Shown here piece by piece: positions 26,409 to 36,461 of a DNA stretch of 64,000 bases (position 1 is its first letter; the number at the start of each line of letters is the position of its first letter). The translations under genes were made by a program, and so were the position numbers. The stretch is from Methanomicrobium sp. W14 (lineage in GTDB: Archaea; Halobacteriota; Methanomicrobia; Methanomicrobiales; Methanomicrobiaceae): NCBI RefSeq assembly GCF_017875315.1, contig NZ_JAGGMM010000001.1:62001-126000 (forward strand), in the 5' to 3' direction. Below the pieces are notes generated by a model, which was not told the origin of the DNA, made no database searches, and was given only the letters and a program-made list of their open reading frames with translations.

Positions 26409-26580
26409 TCATCCGCGAATCTGCTTCTTATAGAAGAGCGAAATAACGGCAGGCATCACGACGGTACCACCCGCGAGGGAGAAGAAGACGGTTGTCACCG
26501 TGCTCTCAACGAACATCTTTATGGCATTGAAACCGGAAAGGGAAAAAATTGTTTTTTTTGGGTATGGCATATTATATGCA
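26409..26580 (-). pseudogene. C-terminal remnant of a membrane protein
   Basis: A minus-strand frame ending at 26409 reads IKMFVESTVTTVFFSLAGGT, then VVMPAVISLFYKKQIRG: a hydrophobic helix followed by a basic tail. Codon choice (GTC, CTC, GCC, ACC) looks coding, unlike the AT-rich DNA upstream. No credible start precedes it; the in-frame ATGs lie in sequence overlapping the end of the transducer gene. It is probably the tail of a gene cut by rearrangement at the island edge. The parent family is not identifiable. Confidence 0.35.
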
Positions 26581-26586
26581 GGTATA

Positions 26587-29500
26587 TTAGTATTTGAACG
26601 CAGAATTCGCTTCGTCAAGTTTTTTGACAAGTTCGGTTACTTCGTATGTTGCACTTCCTATTTCTTCAACCGACGCACTTGCCTCTTCGGCAAGGGCTGC
26701 AAGCTCTTCTGCTTCTCTCTGGACTTCCTTTGTCTTTTCGGTTCCTGTTTCTGTGGAGTGGACAACACTGTTGGAGATATTTGCCTGGTCTTCGATTGCC
26801 TTTGCAATTTCGCCTATATCGTTTTTGACCTGACCTGCGTTTTTGATTATAGTATTCAGGACTTCTATTGTTTTTGTAACGCTTTTTACACCGTCAAGTA
26901 TTTCGGTATTCGCGGAGTTAATCGCTTTTGCAGTTTTTTCACTGCTTACCTGAACCGAGGATACTACATTTTCTATGGAATCTGTTGCTGTTCTCGCTTC
27001 AGCTGCGAGGTTTTTGACTTCACCTGCAACTACGGCAAACCCGCGTCCGTGTTCACCGGCACGTGCGGCCTCGATTGCGGCGTTTAAGGCTAAAAGATTT
27101 ATCTGGCCTGTAATGTTGTTGATTAACTTTACAACCTTTCCTACCTCATTAATCTTCTCGGAAAGATCATGTATTTCTTTTACGGACTCGCTTGCAATGC
27201 TTTCGACACTCGCCATTCTTTTGTTTGCATCGTTTCCAAGGTTCTGGGCCTCAATTCCGATGCTGACAACCTGGTCGGCCGAATTCAGGACTTCCTGTGA
27301 AGTTCCGGCAATCTCCTCGTTGGACGCCGACAGGTCTGCAATCTGTCTGCTTATATCCTCTATACTTGCCAGAAGGTTTTTCGTGAGTTCCGCGGTCTTC
27401 TGGCTTGTATTTGCGACACCTTCAGCGGCCTTTGCTATTTCGTCTGTTCCTTTGCTTACCTCCGATGAGTTTACAGAGACCTGTTTCGTGATGTTGTCTG
27501 TTATTTTCAGGTTCTTCGATACACTCTCACCGATATTGTTAAGCTCTTCCTTGAATTTCTCAAAATCGCCGCTGACGGTTATCGAATCCGTAAATCTTGC
27601 TGAAAAATCTCCTTTTGCGTAATGACCGGAAATCTGCATGGCCTCAAATATCGGTGTTGCAACAGCCTCCATAAGTTTGTTGAGATTTTCGACAAGAGTT
27701 GCAAAGTCGCCCTCATAAAGTCTGTTGTCAGCTCTTGTTTTTAGTTCTCCGTTCTTTCCTGCTATTGCAAGGGTATCTATGTCATTAATAAGGCTTTTAA
27801 GTGTGTCGCTGACGGATTTGATGGACGCTGATATTTCGACGAATACTTTCCTTATCTCCTTTGTGTATTCATCCGAATCGCCGACATCAAGTTTTATGTT
27901 ATCAGGTTTTCCGGCTGCGATCTCTTTAAGGTCTGATGCAACTTTGTCAACCTCTTTGTCCATGTACATCTTCTGGATAATTTCGCTGGTTCTGTCCTGG
28001 TATATGTAATAATTAACATCAATTTCTCCGGAATCGTTAAGAATCGGCGTCTGGAAAAGTCTCAGGTATGTCTTTGTTTTGTCTGGCCATTTTATTTCAA
28101 GGTCGGAAACCGCTTTTTTTCTTGTCTCAAAAGATGCATAGAAGTCGTCGCCTGTAAACTCTATATCAAAGTCATACAGCTTTTTAGCCATGAGCTCTTC
28201 GTAGCTTCCCCTCCATTTTTCCTCGTATTGCCTGTTAAGGTCAAGCCTGTGCTTGTCAGGCGCAAGAACCGCGATTGCCTGCGGGTTGTCTTTTATGAAT
28301 GTATCCGCACGTTTCTGGAGTTTTTTTACTTCTTTAAGCTCCTGAGTTATTTCGGTTAAGTCCTGGTATATGTAGTAGTTAACGTCAATTTCCCCGTTTT
28401 CGTCAAGAATGGGTGTCTGGAACAGCCTCAGGCAGGTGACTTCGCCTTCTGGCCATCTGATTTCCAGATCTGATACTGCCTGTTTTCTGGTTTCGAAGGA
28501 CGCATAGAAGTCGTCTCCTCCGGTTACGGTTATATCGAAGTCATACAGCTTTTTAGCCATAAGCTCTTCGTAGCTTCCCCTCCATTCCCTCTCGTATTCT
28601 TTGTTTAAGTCAAGCCTGTGTTTGTCCGCTGCAAGGACGGCAATCCCCTGCGGGTTTAACTTCAAAAATGCGTCCGCACGCCTCTGAAGCTTTTCTGAAT
28701 TCGACATCTCCTCTCTGAGTTTCGTAATGTCGTTATAGACCGTGAGGACCGAACTGACTTCTCCTGAATCGTCAAGGAACGGGATATTATATCTCTCAAC
28801 CACTTTGTTCCCTGCCGGAAATTCAATCGTAGCCTCTCCGTGACTTTCCTTTTTGCTCTCGAATGTCTCTAAAACTGATTCTCCCGCCTGTTTATGGTAT
28901 TTGAAATCTTTTATTGTAATGCTTTTGATTTCGTCATCAGAATATCCTGAAAGCTTTATAAAAGCCCTGTTGGTCTTATCTATGGACAGATTTTTATTCC
29001 ACAGAATGATAGGCATCGGATTTTCCCTGACAATCGAATCAGACACTTTCTCAAGTTGTTGAATCTGCTTTAGTTTTACTATCTGTTCGGTTAAGTCCTG
29101 GTATATGTAGTAGTTAACGTCAATTTCCCCGTTTTCGTCAAGAATGGGTGTCTGGAAGAGCCTCAGGTATGTGACTTCGCCTTCAGGCCATCTGATTTCC
29201 AGATCTGATACTGCCTGTTTTTTTGTCTCGAAGGATGCATAGAAGTCGTCTCCTCCGGTTACGGTTATATCGAAGTCATACAGCTTTTTAGCCATAAGCT
29301 CTTCGTAGCTTCCCCTCCATTCCCTTTCGTATTCTTTGTTTAAGCCAAGCCTGTGCTTGTCCGCTGCAAGGACGGCAATCCCCTGCGGGTTGAATTTCAA
29401 AAATGCATCCGCTCTTTTTTGGAGTTTTTGAGCTTTTTTATCGTTTTTCTCCCTTATTATCTCTATCTCCTTGATTTTGTTCATAAGGAGATTCATGAGC

Positions 29501-29607
29501 TGTGCATATTCCTTTTCATCACCATCATAATTTTCTGAATTAAATATCGGACCTGATGGATTTTTGATAAAATCCCTGATTATTTCCTTGAATTCCCCTT
29601 TAATCAT
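26587..29607 (-). CDS. Soluble methyl-accepting chemotaxis protein with four PAS domains
   Basis: The protein of about 1006 residues has no membrane segment. It has four PAS units: three are close copies of one another (each with [20 protein letters not shown] or its variant, then [18 protein letters not shown], then IYQDLTE), and a different one ([20 protein letters not shown]) lies between the first and second copies. A HAMP-like segment (about 600-690) leads to the signalling domain, whose hairpin tip is [20 protein letters not shown], then [13 protein letters not shown]. It should signal to CheA/CheW from the cytoplasm, with a ligand or cofactor in the PAS domains. I prefer the ATG at 29607 because GGTGG lies eight bases before it; an upstream TTG at 29622 is possible. 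No other che gene is in the window. Confidence 0.9.
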   Translation of the reverse strand: MIKGEFKEIIRDFIKNPSGPIFNSENYDGDEKEYAQLMNLLMNKIKEIEIIREKNDKKAQKLQKRADAFLKFNPQGIAVLAADKHRLGLNKEYEREWRGSYEELMAKKLYDFDITVTGGDDFYASFETKKQAVSDLEIRWPEGEVTYLRLFQTPILDENGEIDVNYYIYQDLTEQIVKLKQIQQLEKVSDSIVRENPMPIILWNKNLSIDKTNRAFIKLSGYSDDEIKSITIKDFKYHKQAGESVLETFESKKESHGEATIEFPAGNKVVERYNIPFLDDSGEVSSVLTVYNDITKLREEMSNSEKLQRRADAFLKLNPQGIAVLAADKHRLDLNKEYEREWRGSYEELMAKKLYDFDITVTGGDDFYASFETRKQAVSDLEIRWPEGEVTCLRLFQTPILDENGEIDVNYYIYQDLTEITQELKEVKKLQKRADTFIKDNPQAIAVLAPDKHRLDLNRQYEEKWRGSYEELMAKKLYDFDIEFTGDDFYASFETRKKAVSDLEIKWPDKTKTYLRLFQTPILNDSGEIDVNYYIYQDRTSEIIQKMYMDKEVDKVASDLKEIAAGKPDNIKLDVGDSDEYTKEIRKVFVEISASIKSVSDTLKSLINDIDTLAIAGKNGELKTRADNRLYEGDFATLVENLNKLMEAVATPIFEAMQISGHYAKGDFSARFTDSITVSGDFEKFKEELNNIGESVSKNLKITDNITKQVSVNSSEVSKGTDEIAKAAEGVANTSQKTAELTKNLLASIEDISRQIADLSASNEEIAGTSQEVLNSADQVVSIGIEAQNLGNDANKRMASVESIASESVKEIHDLSEKINEVGKVVKLINNITGQINLLALNAAIEAARAGEHGRGFAVVAGEVKNLAAEARTATDSIENVVSSVQVSSEKTAKAINSANTEILDGVKSVTKTIEVLNTIIKNAGQVKNDIGEIAKAIEDQANISNSVVHSTETGTEKTKEVQREAEELAALAEEASASVEEIGSATYEVTELVKKLDEANSAFKY

Positions 29608-30170
29608 AGAAAACACCACCAATATGGTTTGGCTGCCGTTTAATCCGATGATCTTTTTTAAATTTCCCGTTTTTTAAAGATCATTTTGTATTCAGGCATT
29701 ATGGCAGCCTGTCAGATATTTATGAAATATTGACAAATACTCTCTAACTGGTTACGCATTTAAAGTTTATTTTTTGTTTAAAACGGAAATAAACTTGAAA
29801 AATAAAAAAAATGAAGAAATAATATTTATCTCGATGTAATATATACTGCTTATTTTTCTAAAATAATTAATACAATTTGATTCACATTGTTGATAAGATA
29901 AGTACAGTATATTTGTTGAACCATATTTGTGATAATCACTTTATTGCAGTTCGGGCAGAATAAAAGTGTCTTTTTTGTGCGATCCGTTAGTTTTATATGT
30001 AGTATATTTTGGCTCACAGCAATTTCCTGTGCAGAAAAAATATTGGCTGAATCCGGCTGTTGCAGTTTTCCGGATATATTTTTTCTGACAATTCCTGGCA
30101 GGTGTCTGCCGTTTTTTCAGGAATTGTGAACTAAAAAATTTGTTTTTTTCGTTTTATCCTGCCGGTTTAT
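29608..30170. other. Gap between transducer gene and fdhB
   Basis: No convincing gene; one 66-codon plus-strand frame has no ribosome-binding site and no family likeness. The left part is the AT-rich upstream region of the transducer gene. The right part holds the hairpin region downstream of fdhB at 30088-30127. Confidence 0.5.
30088..30127 (-). terminator. Nested inverted repeats downstream of fdhB
   Basis: ACAATTCCTG (30088-30097) and CAGGAATTGT (30118-30127) are perfect 10-bp inverted repeats. Inside, GGCAG (30097-30101) and CTGCC (30106-30110) form a second stem. It lies 44 bases past the fdhB stop, after a TTTTTT run on the minus strand. It could be a terminator or a 3' stabilising structure. 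Confidence 0.45.
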
Positions 30171-31409
30171 TCAGTCACTGAAGATATTGAATATCTGGTC
30201 ATCACCTGTGTCACCCAGGCGCTTTCTCTCCTGGCCCTCTTCGACAAGCGAGAGAACCGGCAGGTCCATGTTTTCACCCGGGACGTATCCGAACATGTCC
30301 TGCATTTCGGTCTGGATTGCATGCATGTAAAGCGAGTTCGGGATATCCATTGCGCAGAGCTCTTCACACTGTCCGCAGTTGATGCATGAGTCAGATATAT
30401 GGGAGTACCTGATAAGGTGGAACATGAAAGGAGGCGGTACCTGACCCGGGGTAACCAGATATGGCTTTTTCGTGGAGCATTCGACGCAGTAGCAGATGGG
30501 ACAGTTTTCGATGCACTGGTAGCACTTTATACATTTTGAAGTCTCTTCCATGATGAATTCAAGGCGTTCCGCACCTTTTCCGAGCTTTGCAAACTGCTTT
30601 TCACGAGCCTTGTCGGCGAGTTTGAACATTGAATTCTCGATTTTTTCCCTTATTTCGACCCCTTTGGGTAATGCTTCAGATGATTTTACTGCACCTTCCG
30701 ATACGGCTTTTGTCACAAGGTCTGCACCCTTGTCACTACAGATTTCAATGAATGTGGCTTTGCCGGCTTTGTCCCCGATTATTCCCCAGTTCCCGCATGC
30801 AAGGTCGCACTGCCTGGGAATTTTGGTCTTGCATCTCTGGCAGTTCTGGCGGCGTCCGTATCCTTCATCTTCAAGTTCGTCGATGGATATTCCTTTTTCT
30901 CCGCCTTCATACTCTATTATGAACTTTCCTTTGTCAATCTCTTCCTTGATTACCGAGTCCGGGTCCACATCGTATTTCTTTTCTATCATCTCACGGGCTG
31001 TTACGGGTGAGACCGAGCCTCCGCAGTTAAGACCTATCATTATAACGTTGTCAAGGTTTATCTGCTGCCTTTTTGCAAGTTCATACATCGCCTTTGCATC
31101 ACAGCCTTTAAGCGTCACCGCAATTTTCATATCCCTGGCGCCGTTTAGGTATTTTTTTATCAGTTTGGGCAGAAGAAGAGTCCCGCAGTGAAGTGACCCC
31201 GAAGCTTTCGTGATGTCTTTTGGGTCGGTTATGAACACCGGCTTTGCATCATACAGGTCAAGCCCTTTCTGCACGGTCAGAACGCCGTCTACAATTTTGT
31301 TTTCAAGTGCGTATTTCAAAAGAGCTGTAACAGCTCCGCCGCACTCTCCTTTTGAAAGAATTTCAGAATCCGACGCCCATGCATATATTTTATCGTTTTT
31401 TGCTGCCAT
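30171..31409 (-). CDS. fdhB: F420-reducing formate dehydrogenase, beta subunit
   Basis: The 412-residue protein belongs to the FrhB/FdhB family, which binds FAD and passes electrons to F420. The N-terminal core (ILSKGECGGAVTALLKYAL; SGSLHCGTLLLP) is typical. Two ferredoxin-type clusters lie near residue 290-305 (CIKCYQCIENCPICYC) and 340-355 (CINCGQCEELCAMDIP). With FdhA it oxidises formate to CO2 and reduces F420, feeding methanogenesis or electron bifurcation with heterodisulfide reductase. It begins five bases after the fdhA stop, so the two form an operon. Confidence 0.95.
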   Translation of the reverse strand: MAAKNDKIYAWASDSEILSKGECGGAVTALLKYALENKIVDGVLTVQKGLDLYDAKPVFITDPKDITKASGSLHCGTLLLPKLIKKYLNGARDMKIAVTLKGCDAKAMYELAKRQQINLDNVIMIGLNCGGSVSPVTAREMIEKKYDVDPDSVIKEEIDKGKFIIEYEGGEKGISIDELEDEGYGRRQNCQRCKTKIPRQCDLACGNWGIIGDKAGKATFIEICSDKGADLVTKAVSEGAVKSSEALPKGVEIREKIENSMFKLADKAREKQFAKLGKGAERLEFIMEETSKCIKCYQCIENCPICYCVECSTKKPYLVTPGQVPPPFMFHLIRYSHISDSCINCGQCEELCAMDIPNSLYMHAIQTEMQDMFGYVPGENMDLPVLSLVEEGQERKRLGDTGDDQIFNIFSD

Positions 31410-31414
31410 TTTTC

Positions 31415-33472
31415 TTACGCCTCCTGCTTTTTGACTACGTTAATTGCGCACACTTTGTATTCCGGCGTCTTTGATACCGGGTCATAGGGCGTATTTGTAA
31501 TCCAGTTCGCCCGGCACTCCCAGAAGTGGAAAGGCATAAACATCACACCTTTTTTGATGTCAGGAGTAATTCTTGCCGGAACGTCCACTTCTCCCCTGCG
31601 TGAGGATGCAGTAACCGTATCACCGTTTTTGATTCCAAGCTCCTTTGCATCTTCTGAGTTTATTTCAATCCATCCGGTCGGGCAGTCCCGGTCAAGAGTC
31701 TTGCACCTGCGTGTCATAGTCCCTGACGGCCAGTGCCAGATGGTTGCACCTGTAGTCAGAATGTACGGGTAATCCGAGTCCGTCACCTCTGCCGGCGGGC
31801 GGTGTTCAATCGGGGCAAACGCAGCTTTTCCTTCCGGCATTCCATTGAAAGTCTCTGCATGCATAACTTTTGTTCCCGGATGGTCTAAGGAAGGGCACGG
31901 CCACTGTAGTCCCTGCTTCTCTATTCTTTCATAGTTCATGCCTGAATACTGGGGAGTAAGGGAAGCCATCTCGTCAAATACGTCGGATGCACTTTCCCAG
32001 CTGAATTTGTCACCCATATCCATTTTGGAGGCAATCTCAGAGATTATCTGCCAGTCATATTTCGACTCTCCTGGTCCGTTCTGGGCTTTTCTCCATCTCT
32101 GGACACGGCGTTCGGTATTCGTCTGCGTTCCGTCCTTTTCTGCAAAACATACAGCAGGAAGGACTACGTCAGCGTATTCTGCAGTTTCTGTAAGGAATAT
32201 GTCCTGGACAACAAGAAACTCGACATTTTTGAGTGCCTTGTCGACATGGCCTATATCGGGGTCGGATATAATCGGGTTTTCTCCCATCAGGTAAAGGCAT
32301 TTAAGCTTGTCGGGGTTATCTGCGAACGTGTCAAGTATTTCAGGAATTGTAAGACCCACTTTTGCCGGAACCTTTGCTCCCCATGCATCCTCGAATTTTT
32401 TGATGACAGTCTCGTCCGTAACCTTCTGGTATCCCGGAAGGACGTTTGGAAGAGCGCCCATGTCGCATGCTCCCTGGACATTGTTCTGCCCCCTGAGCGG
32501 ATTTACGCCTGTGCCGGGTTTTCCCATGTTTCCCGTAAGCATCTGGAGATAGCCTATGGAGCGGACATTGTCCACGCCGCATGTGTGCTGGGTAATTCCA
32601 AGAGTATATATTGCGGATGTTTTGTCTGCTTCATGGATCCATTTGCAGGCCGTTTCAATGTCCTCTTTTGCAACTCCCGTAATTTTGGATACGTTGTCGA
32701 GGTTGTATTTATCCTGCATTATGTTCTTTTTGAACTCTTCGAACCCTGTTGTCCTGGATTCTATGAACTTTTTATCTTCCCACCCGTTTTGGATGATATA
32801 CTGCATCATTCCGTTTAAAAGTGCTATGTCTGTGCCGGAATAGTGCTGCAGGTGCAGGTGGGCCTGTTTTGCAGTAGGCGTTCTGCGTGGGTCGCAGACA
32901 ATAATCTTTGCACCTCTCTTTTTTGCCTGCATAATTCTTCTGCCTATAAGCGGATGTGCCTCAAAATTGTTGCTTCCTATTATGAAGCAACAGTCAGTCT
33001 CGGCAATGTCTCTTATAGAATTGGTCATTGCTCCTGAACCAAAAATCTGTGCAAGGCCGGCGACGGTTGACGCATGGCACAGCCTTGCGCAGTGATCGAC
33101 ATTTGGTGTCTGCATAACAATGCGGCCGAATTTCTGGAGTGCGTAATTGTCTTCGTTTGACGCACGTGCACAGCATATAACTGCAGATTCCTCCCCTTTG
33201 TACTGGTTGAATTTTTCCGCAACAAGACTTATTGCTTCATCCCATGAAGCCTTAACGAATTTTCCGTCTTTTTTTATAAGCGGTGTAGTCAGCCTGTCAG
33301 GTGAGTTTACGAATTCGTGGGCGTATGCACCTTTTTGGCAGATTCTCCCTTCATTGACCGGTGAACGCTGAAACGGCGCAGTTCCTACAACTTTACCGTC
33401 AACTACGACGAGATTAAAAGAGCAGCCGACACCGCAGTAGGGACAGGTTGTCGGGACATAATTAAATTCCAT
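31415..33472 (-). CDS. fdhA: F420-reducing formate dehydrogenase, alpha (molybdopterin) subunit
   Basis: The 685-residue catalytic subunit has the N-terminal [4Fe-4S] site C10, C13, C17 and C45 (CPYCGVGC, then ICQKG). The molybdopterin-binding body follows. The residue binding the metal is Cys132 (DHCARLCHASTVAG), not selenocysteine. The end (WHWPSGTMTRRC, then FMPFHFWECRANWITN) is the MoCo-binding dinucleotide domain. It oxidises formate. GAGGT lies ten bases before the ATG, and a TATA-like box (CTTTAAATAGG, minus strand) lies near 33510-33520, about 35-50 bases upstream. Divergent to the formate transporter gene. Confidence 0.96.
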   Translation of the reverse strand: MEFNYVPTTCPYCGVGCSFNLVVVDGKVVGTAPFQRSPVNEGRICQKGAYAHEFVNSPDRLTTPLIKKDGKFVKASWDEAISLVAEKFNQYKGEESAVICCARASNEDNYALQKFGRIVMQTPNVDHCARLCHASTVAGLAQIFGSGAMTNSIRDIAETDCCFIIGSNNFEAHPLIGRRIMQAKKRGAKIIVCDPRRTPTAKQAHLHLQHYSGTDIALLNGMMQYIIQNGWEDKKFIESRTTGFEEFKKNIMQDKYNLDNVSKITGVAKEDIETACKWIHEADKTSAIYTLGITQHTCGVDNVRSIGYLQMLTGNMGKPGTGVNPLRGQNNVQGACDMGALPNVLPGYQKVTDETVIKKFEDAWGAKVPAKVGLTIPEILDTFADNPDKLKCLYLMGENPIISDPDIGHVDKALKNVEFLVVQDIFLTETAEYADVVLPAVCFAEKDGTQTNTERRVQRWRKAQNGPGESKYDWQIISEIASKMDMGDKFSWESASDVFDEMASLTPQYSGMNYERIEKQGLQWPCPSLDHPGTKVMHAETFNGMPEGKAAFAPIEHRPPAEVTDSDYPYILTTGATIWHWPSGTMTRRCKTLDRDCPTGWIEINSEDAKELGIKNGDTVTASSRRGEVDVPARITPDIKKGVMFMPFHFWECRANWITNTPYDPVSKTPEYKVCAINVVKKQEA

Positions 33473-34322
33473 GTTTGCAATACCTCTACAAAATATCCTT
33501 AAAGAAAAAACCTATTTAAAGTACACTTATGATTTGGGAGAGAAAATGGATATTTGCCCTTTCTAATCAAAAATATGAGATATAAATGCTCATTTACAAA
33601 ACAAATTAATTAAATAAATATATTTTATTGAATGTGCTGTACATGTAAAAAAACGATAAAATGTTCCTCATTTATATATTCGCGTTTATATTAAGACCTC
33701 TGTGGCAAAATAGGGTAAATATGCCTGAAAATCTGAAGTGATTCCCGTCTCTCGTATTACCTTTAATTAAGGTCATGCCCGTAAAGACATTTCATTTATT
33801 TTTTGTGATATCAGGTGACCTGGGAGAAAAACGTTTACCAAAATTATTTTTGGGTACCCCGGATGCATTTCCTGCATATTCAGTAAATTTGCGATTTTAT
33901 TATAAATTAAAGATTATATGCTGTTTTTTTAGGGTGCGTGCCGTAAAAAAATGAGTTGCTTTTATGTTAACTTTCTGATACAATTAATTATGATATCTTT
34001 ACCTGAAAGAGGGGTACTTCACCTTTTTTTTCTGTAAAAGATTATTTTCTCCTGATATAAATAGAAAAATATTATATATCGAATTGCCTAATTCTGAAAT
34101 GCTGATAATTATTTAAAACCATTGTGTGGCAAAACGGAGGAATTTTCCGGGTTTTTGTTCTCATAAGAGTACTGTACAGTGTAAAAGCCTGTAAGCTGTA
34201 AAGAGACTCTTTCCAAAATCCGGATTGGTGTTTAAATTGTCAGTCGTAAGCAGTTAATCTGATAGATTGAGAGTTATATCGGATTTAAAGTTTGCTTATA
34301 CTTTAATTTGGAGGTAATTGAT
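33473..34322. other. Long divergent regulatory region of the formate genes
   Basis: No gene in 850 bases, which is long for this genome. On the left is the fdhA promoter (CTTTAAATAGG near 33510-33520). On the right are fdhC signals: GTTATATCGG (34273-34282) and the ribosome-binding site GGAGGT (34310-34315). TGTGGCAAAA occurs twice in the same orientation, at 33701-33710 and 34125-34134, each followed by a G-rich stretch. Between them are long AT-rich tracts. Regulation of formate genes by formate or hydrogen supply is known in methanogens; the control sites are not. Confidence 0.5.
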
Positions 34323-35192
34323 ATGGTATTTCATGCACCGGCGACTATAATTGCCAAAGTAGGAACTGCCGGCAAAGGCAAGTGTGCATTACCTGCCTGG
34401 AACATGCTTCTTCGTGGGTTTATGGCAGGTGCCTATATTGCAATGGGAGCTGCTCTTGCAACTGTATGTTCGACGGGTGTTGCTGATTATCTGGGTTCAG
34501 GAATGGCCAAGTTTGTTCTTGGTGCCGTATTTCCTGTCGGGCTTATCATAATCGTTCTGACTGGAGCGGAGCTTTTTACAGGAGATGCAATGTTTGCACC
34601 TATGGCTGCCTTTATTCACAGAATAAGCTGGGGATCAGTTCTCAGGCTGTGGCTGTGGGTGTACATAGGAAATCTTATCGGGTCAATCGTTTTTGCCTAT
34701 TTTGTTGCATACGGTCCTTATACATCATGGTCTGCAACCGGCACCGCGACGGTCACTGCATTTGGTATGACAGCGGTAAACATTGCGGCCGGTAAAACGA
34801 GTTATATAGGGCTTGCTGCGACATGGTCATGTTTCCTGAAGGCTATCTGTTGTAACTGGCTTGTAAATCTTGCAATACTCCTTGGAATATGTGCGGATGA
34901 TGCTGTAGGTAAAATCCTTGGAATCTGGTTCCCGATAATGGCTTTTGTTGCAAGCGGATTTGAGCACTGTGTGGCAAACATGTTCTTCATTCCTGCAGGG
35001 CTTTTCACGGCGCCTTACCTGTCGGCGGACCAGATGGCGGCAATAGGGGCCAAACTGAACAATCTCAGCTGGGTTTCCATGTGGACCAACAACATTATTG
35101 TTGTTACAATCGGAAACATTATCGGAGGAATGATATTTGTCGGAGTTATCTATTATTATTCCTTCAAGAAAGAGATTGAGGGAAGCAACTAA
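34323..35192 (+). CDS. fdhC: Formate transporter (FNT family)
   Basis: The 289-residue protein has about six membrane helices of the formate/nitrite transporter family. NMLLRGFMAGAYIAMGAAL near residue 26-44, ELFTGDAMFAP near 84, and CNWLVNLAILLG near 178-190 are the family landmarks. It probably brings formate in for the dehydrogenase encoded next to it. I chose the ATG at 34323, preceded by GGAGGT eight bases upstream; an earlier in-frame TTG at 34308 would overlap that ribosome-binding site. Confidence 0.95.
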   Translation: MVFHAPATIIAKVGTAGKGKCALPAWNMLLRGFMAGAYIAMGAALATVCSTGVADYLGSGMAKFVLGAVFPVGLIIIVLTGAELFTGDAMFAPMAAFIHRISWGSVLRLWLWVYIGNLIGSIVFAYFVAYGPYTSWSATGTATVTAFGMTAVNIAAGKTSYIGLAATWSCFLKAICCNWLVNLAILLGICADDAVGKILGIWFPIMAFVASGFEHCVANMFFIPAGLFTAPYLSADQMAAIGAKLNNLSWVSMWTNNIIVVTIGNIIGGMIFVGVIYYYSFKKEIEGSN

Positions 35193-35226
35193 ATTTAATT
35201 TTTTTTACTGAAAGGTTAAAGGTTAA

Positions 35227-35718
35227 ATGAAGATAAAAGGCAAAACTGTAAGGATTTCGGTAATTAATATTGCTGTTGTAGTAATGCTTGCGCTGTTTCT
35301 TGCATTCTATTTTGTTTCAAGCGGTGACTTTTCGTTTCTTATAACTGGCAGTATATTTCTTGTCATGCTGCTTCTGATTCCTGCTGCCCTGAATTATATG
35401 AGCCAGGACCAGTATGAGAAAATTGCACCGGTTTATGAGAGTGAAGCCAGGAAAACAAGAATTAACGCCATTACTTCTGCAATGATTGGAGATATCGTAA
35501 AAATAGAGGGTTTAGTCGGATGGGTGCGTTTCAAATCGCTTAACAGGCCGCAGTACCTTGTATCTGACAAGTCCGGTGAAATATCCGTTAAAATGTTTAC
35601 AACTCCGTCAGAAGACGTGAATAAGGGTGATATCGTGGAGGTTTACGGGCAGGTAATCAGAAGATATATTGTCGCCGGTGACCCTGTGATAAATGCAGTT
35701 ATCATAAGAAGAAAATGA
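35227..35718 (+). CDS. Membrane protein with a cytoplasmic OB-fold domain
   Basis: The 163-residue protein has two membrane helices (about residues 11-31 and 36-58). A soluble domain follows from about 80, reading GDIVKIEGLVGWVRFKSLNR, then PQYLVSDKSGEISVKM and GDIVEVYGQVIRRY. The alternation fits a nucleic-acid- or oligosaccharide-binding OB fold of the kind annotated in other methanogens. Function unknown. It lies 34 bases after fdhC on the same strand and may be co-transcribed with it. Confidence 0.6.
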   Translation: MKIKGKTVRISVINIAVVVMLALFLAFYFVSSGDFSFLITGSIFLVMLLLIPAALNYMSQDQYEKIAPVYESEARKTRINAITSAMIGDIVKIEGLVGWVRFKSLNRPQYLVSDKSGEISVKMFTTPSEDVNKGDIVEVYGQVIRRYIVAGDPVINAVIIRRK

Positions 35719-35869
35719 AAAGGATTTTTGGAATTTCTGTCAAAAAATAAAGGACTAATCTTTCATGCACGGTGTTTGCCTGCCGGGTAATCCCGGAAAT
35801 GTCTATTATTTAAGGTACTTCAGGGAATTTCGGGGAGTAATTCCGGTTTTTGTTTAACAGGTTGTTATT

Positions 35870-36217
35870 ATGGATAAAAGTAAAATCCGTATCTTTGAAA
35901 AAATTCTTTTGCACAAATGGCTGATTCCGCCGGTAGTTGCCTTTTCAGGAATAGTCATCGGGATGATTTTCGGTCTGTTTTTCGCGCCGGGATATTGGTA
36001 TTCGGGTGTTTTGGGATGCTTTATAGCATCGTTTCTGCTTGGATACATTGCGTATACTATGCCGAAAAAAGATATCGTGTCGCTTTTATGCCCGCTTTAT
36101 GCAGTGATAATCTTCAATCCGTGGAGCGGATATTCGACCGGGCTTATAATGCAGGTACTTTATGCAGCAACAGTCTTTCTGATATCGTACAGGCTTGAAA
36201 AAAGGTTCAACAATTAA
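35870..36217 (+). CDS. Small multi-pass membrane protein, unknown function
   Basis: The 115-residue protein has three or four hydrophobic segments (about residues 16-37, 39-60, 70-85 and 92-108) and a basic tail (RLEKRFNN). I recognise no family. It starts 151 bases after the OB-fold gene and may have its own promoter. Its hydrophobicity and plus-strand position in line with neighbours support a real gene. Confidence 0.5.
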   Translation: MDKSKIRIFEKILLHKWLIPPVVAFSGIVIGMIFGLFFAPGYWYSGVLGCFIASFLLGYIAYTMPKKDIVSLLCPLYAVIIFNPWSGYSTGLIMQVLYAATVFLISYRLEKRFNN

Positions 36218-36369
36218 ATATTGAAAAACTGCAACACCGTAACGGAATTCGGGTGTGAGTTTGGAGAATTCAGCCTTTCAAGTTCATGATAAAAACCAGC
36301 TGATTTCTGTTCTGGAATCATTAAAGGGTTATCAATAACATAATACTATAGAAACAGGTAAAGTTCGGT

Positions 36370-36415
36370 GATTTTTTGGTCTTACTGCCATCAGATGTGC
36401 AGTTTCCAAAAAATC
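36370..36415 (+). promoter_or_regulatory. Inverted repeat upstream of the phosphate transport genes
   Basis: GATTTTTTGG (36370-36379) and CCAAAAAATC (36406-36415) are perfect 10-bp inverted repeats with a 26-base loop, followed by TTTTT. It lies about 150 bases past the preceding gene and 46 bases before the DUF47 start. It could be a terminator of the former or a leader structure or operator of the latter. Confidence 0.4.
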
Positions 36416-36461
36416 TTTTTCCTGCCAGTGTAATAATAATAAACGCTAAGGTGATTATTTA

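Noticed and set aside
26500-27087. 195-codon plus-strand frame rich in C, F and Y
   Set aside because: It is antisense to the signalling domain of the chemotaxis transducer; the residue make-up is not that of a real protein.
29929-30129. 66-codon plus-strand frame between the transducer and fdhB
   Set aside because: No ribosome-binding site, overlaps the inverted repeats past fdhB, and has no recognisable family.
31415-33472. Selenocysteine in formate dehydrogenase
   Set aside because: The metal-binding position is Cys132 (CARLCHAS); no in-frame TGA is present.
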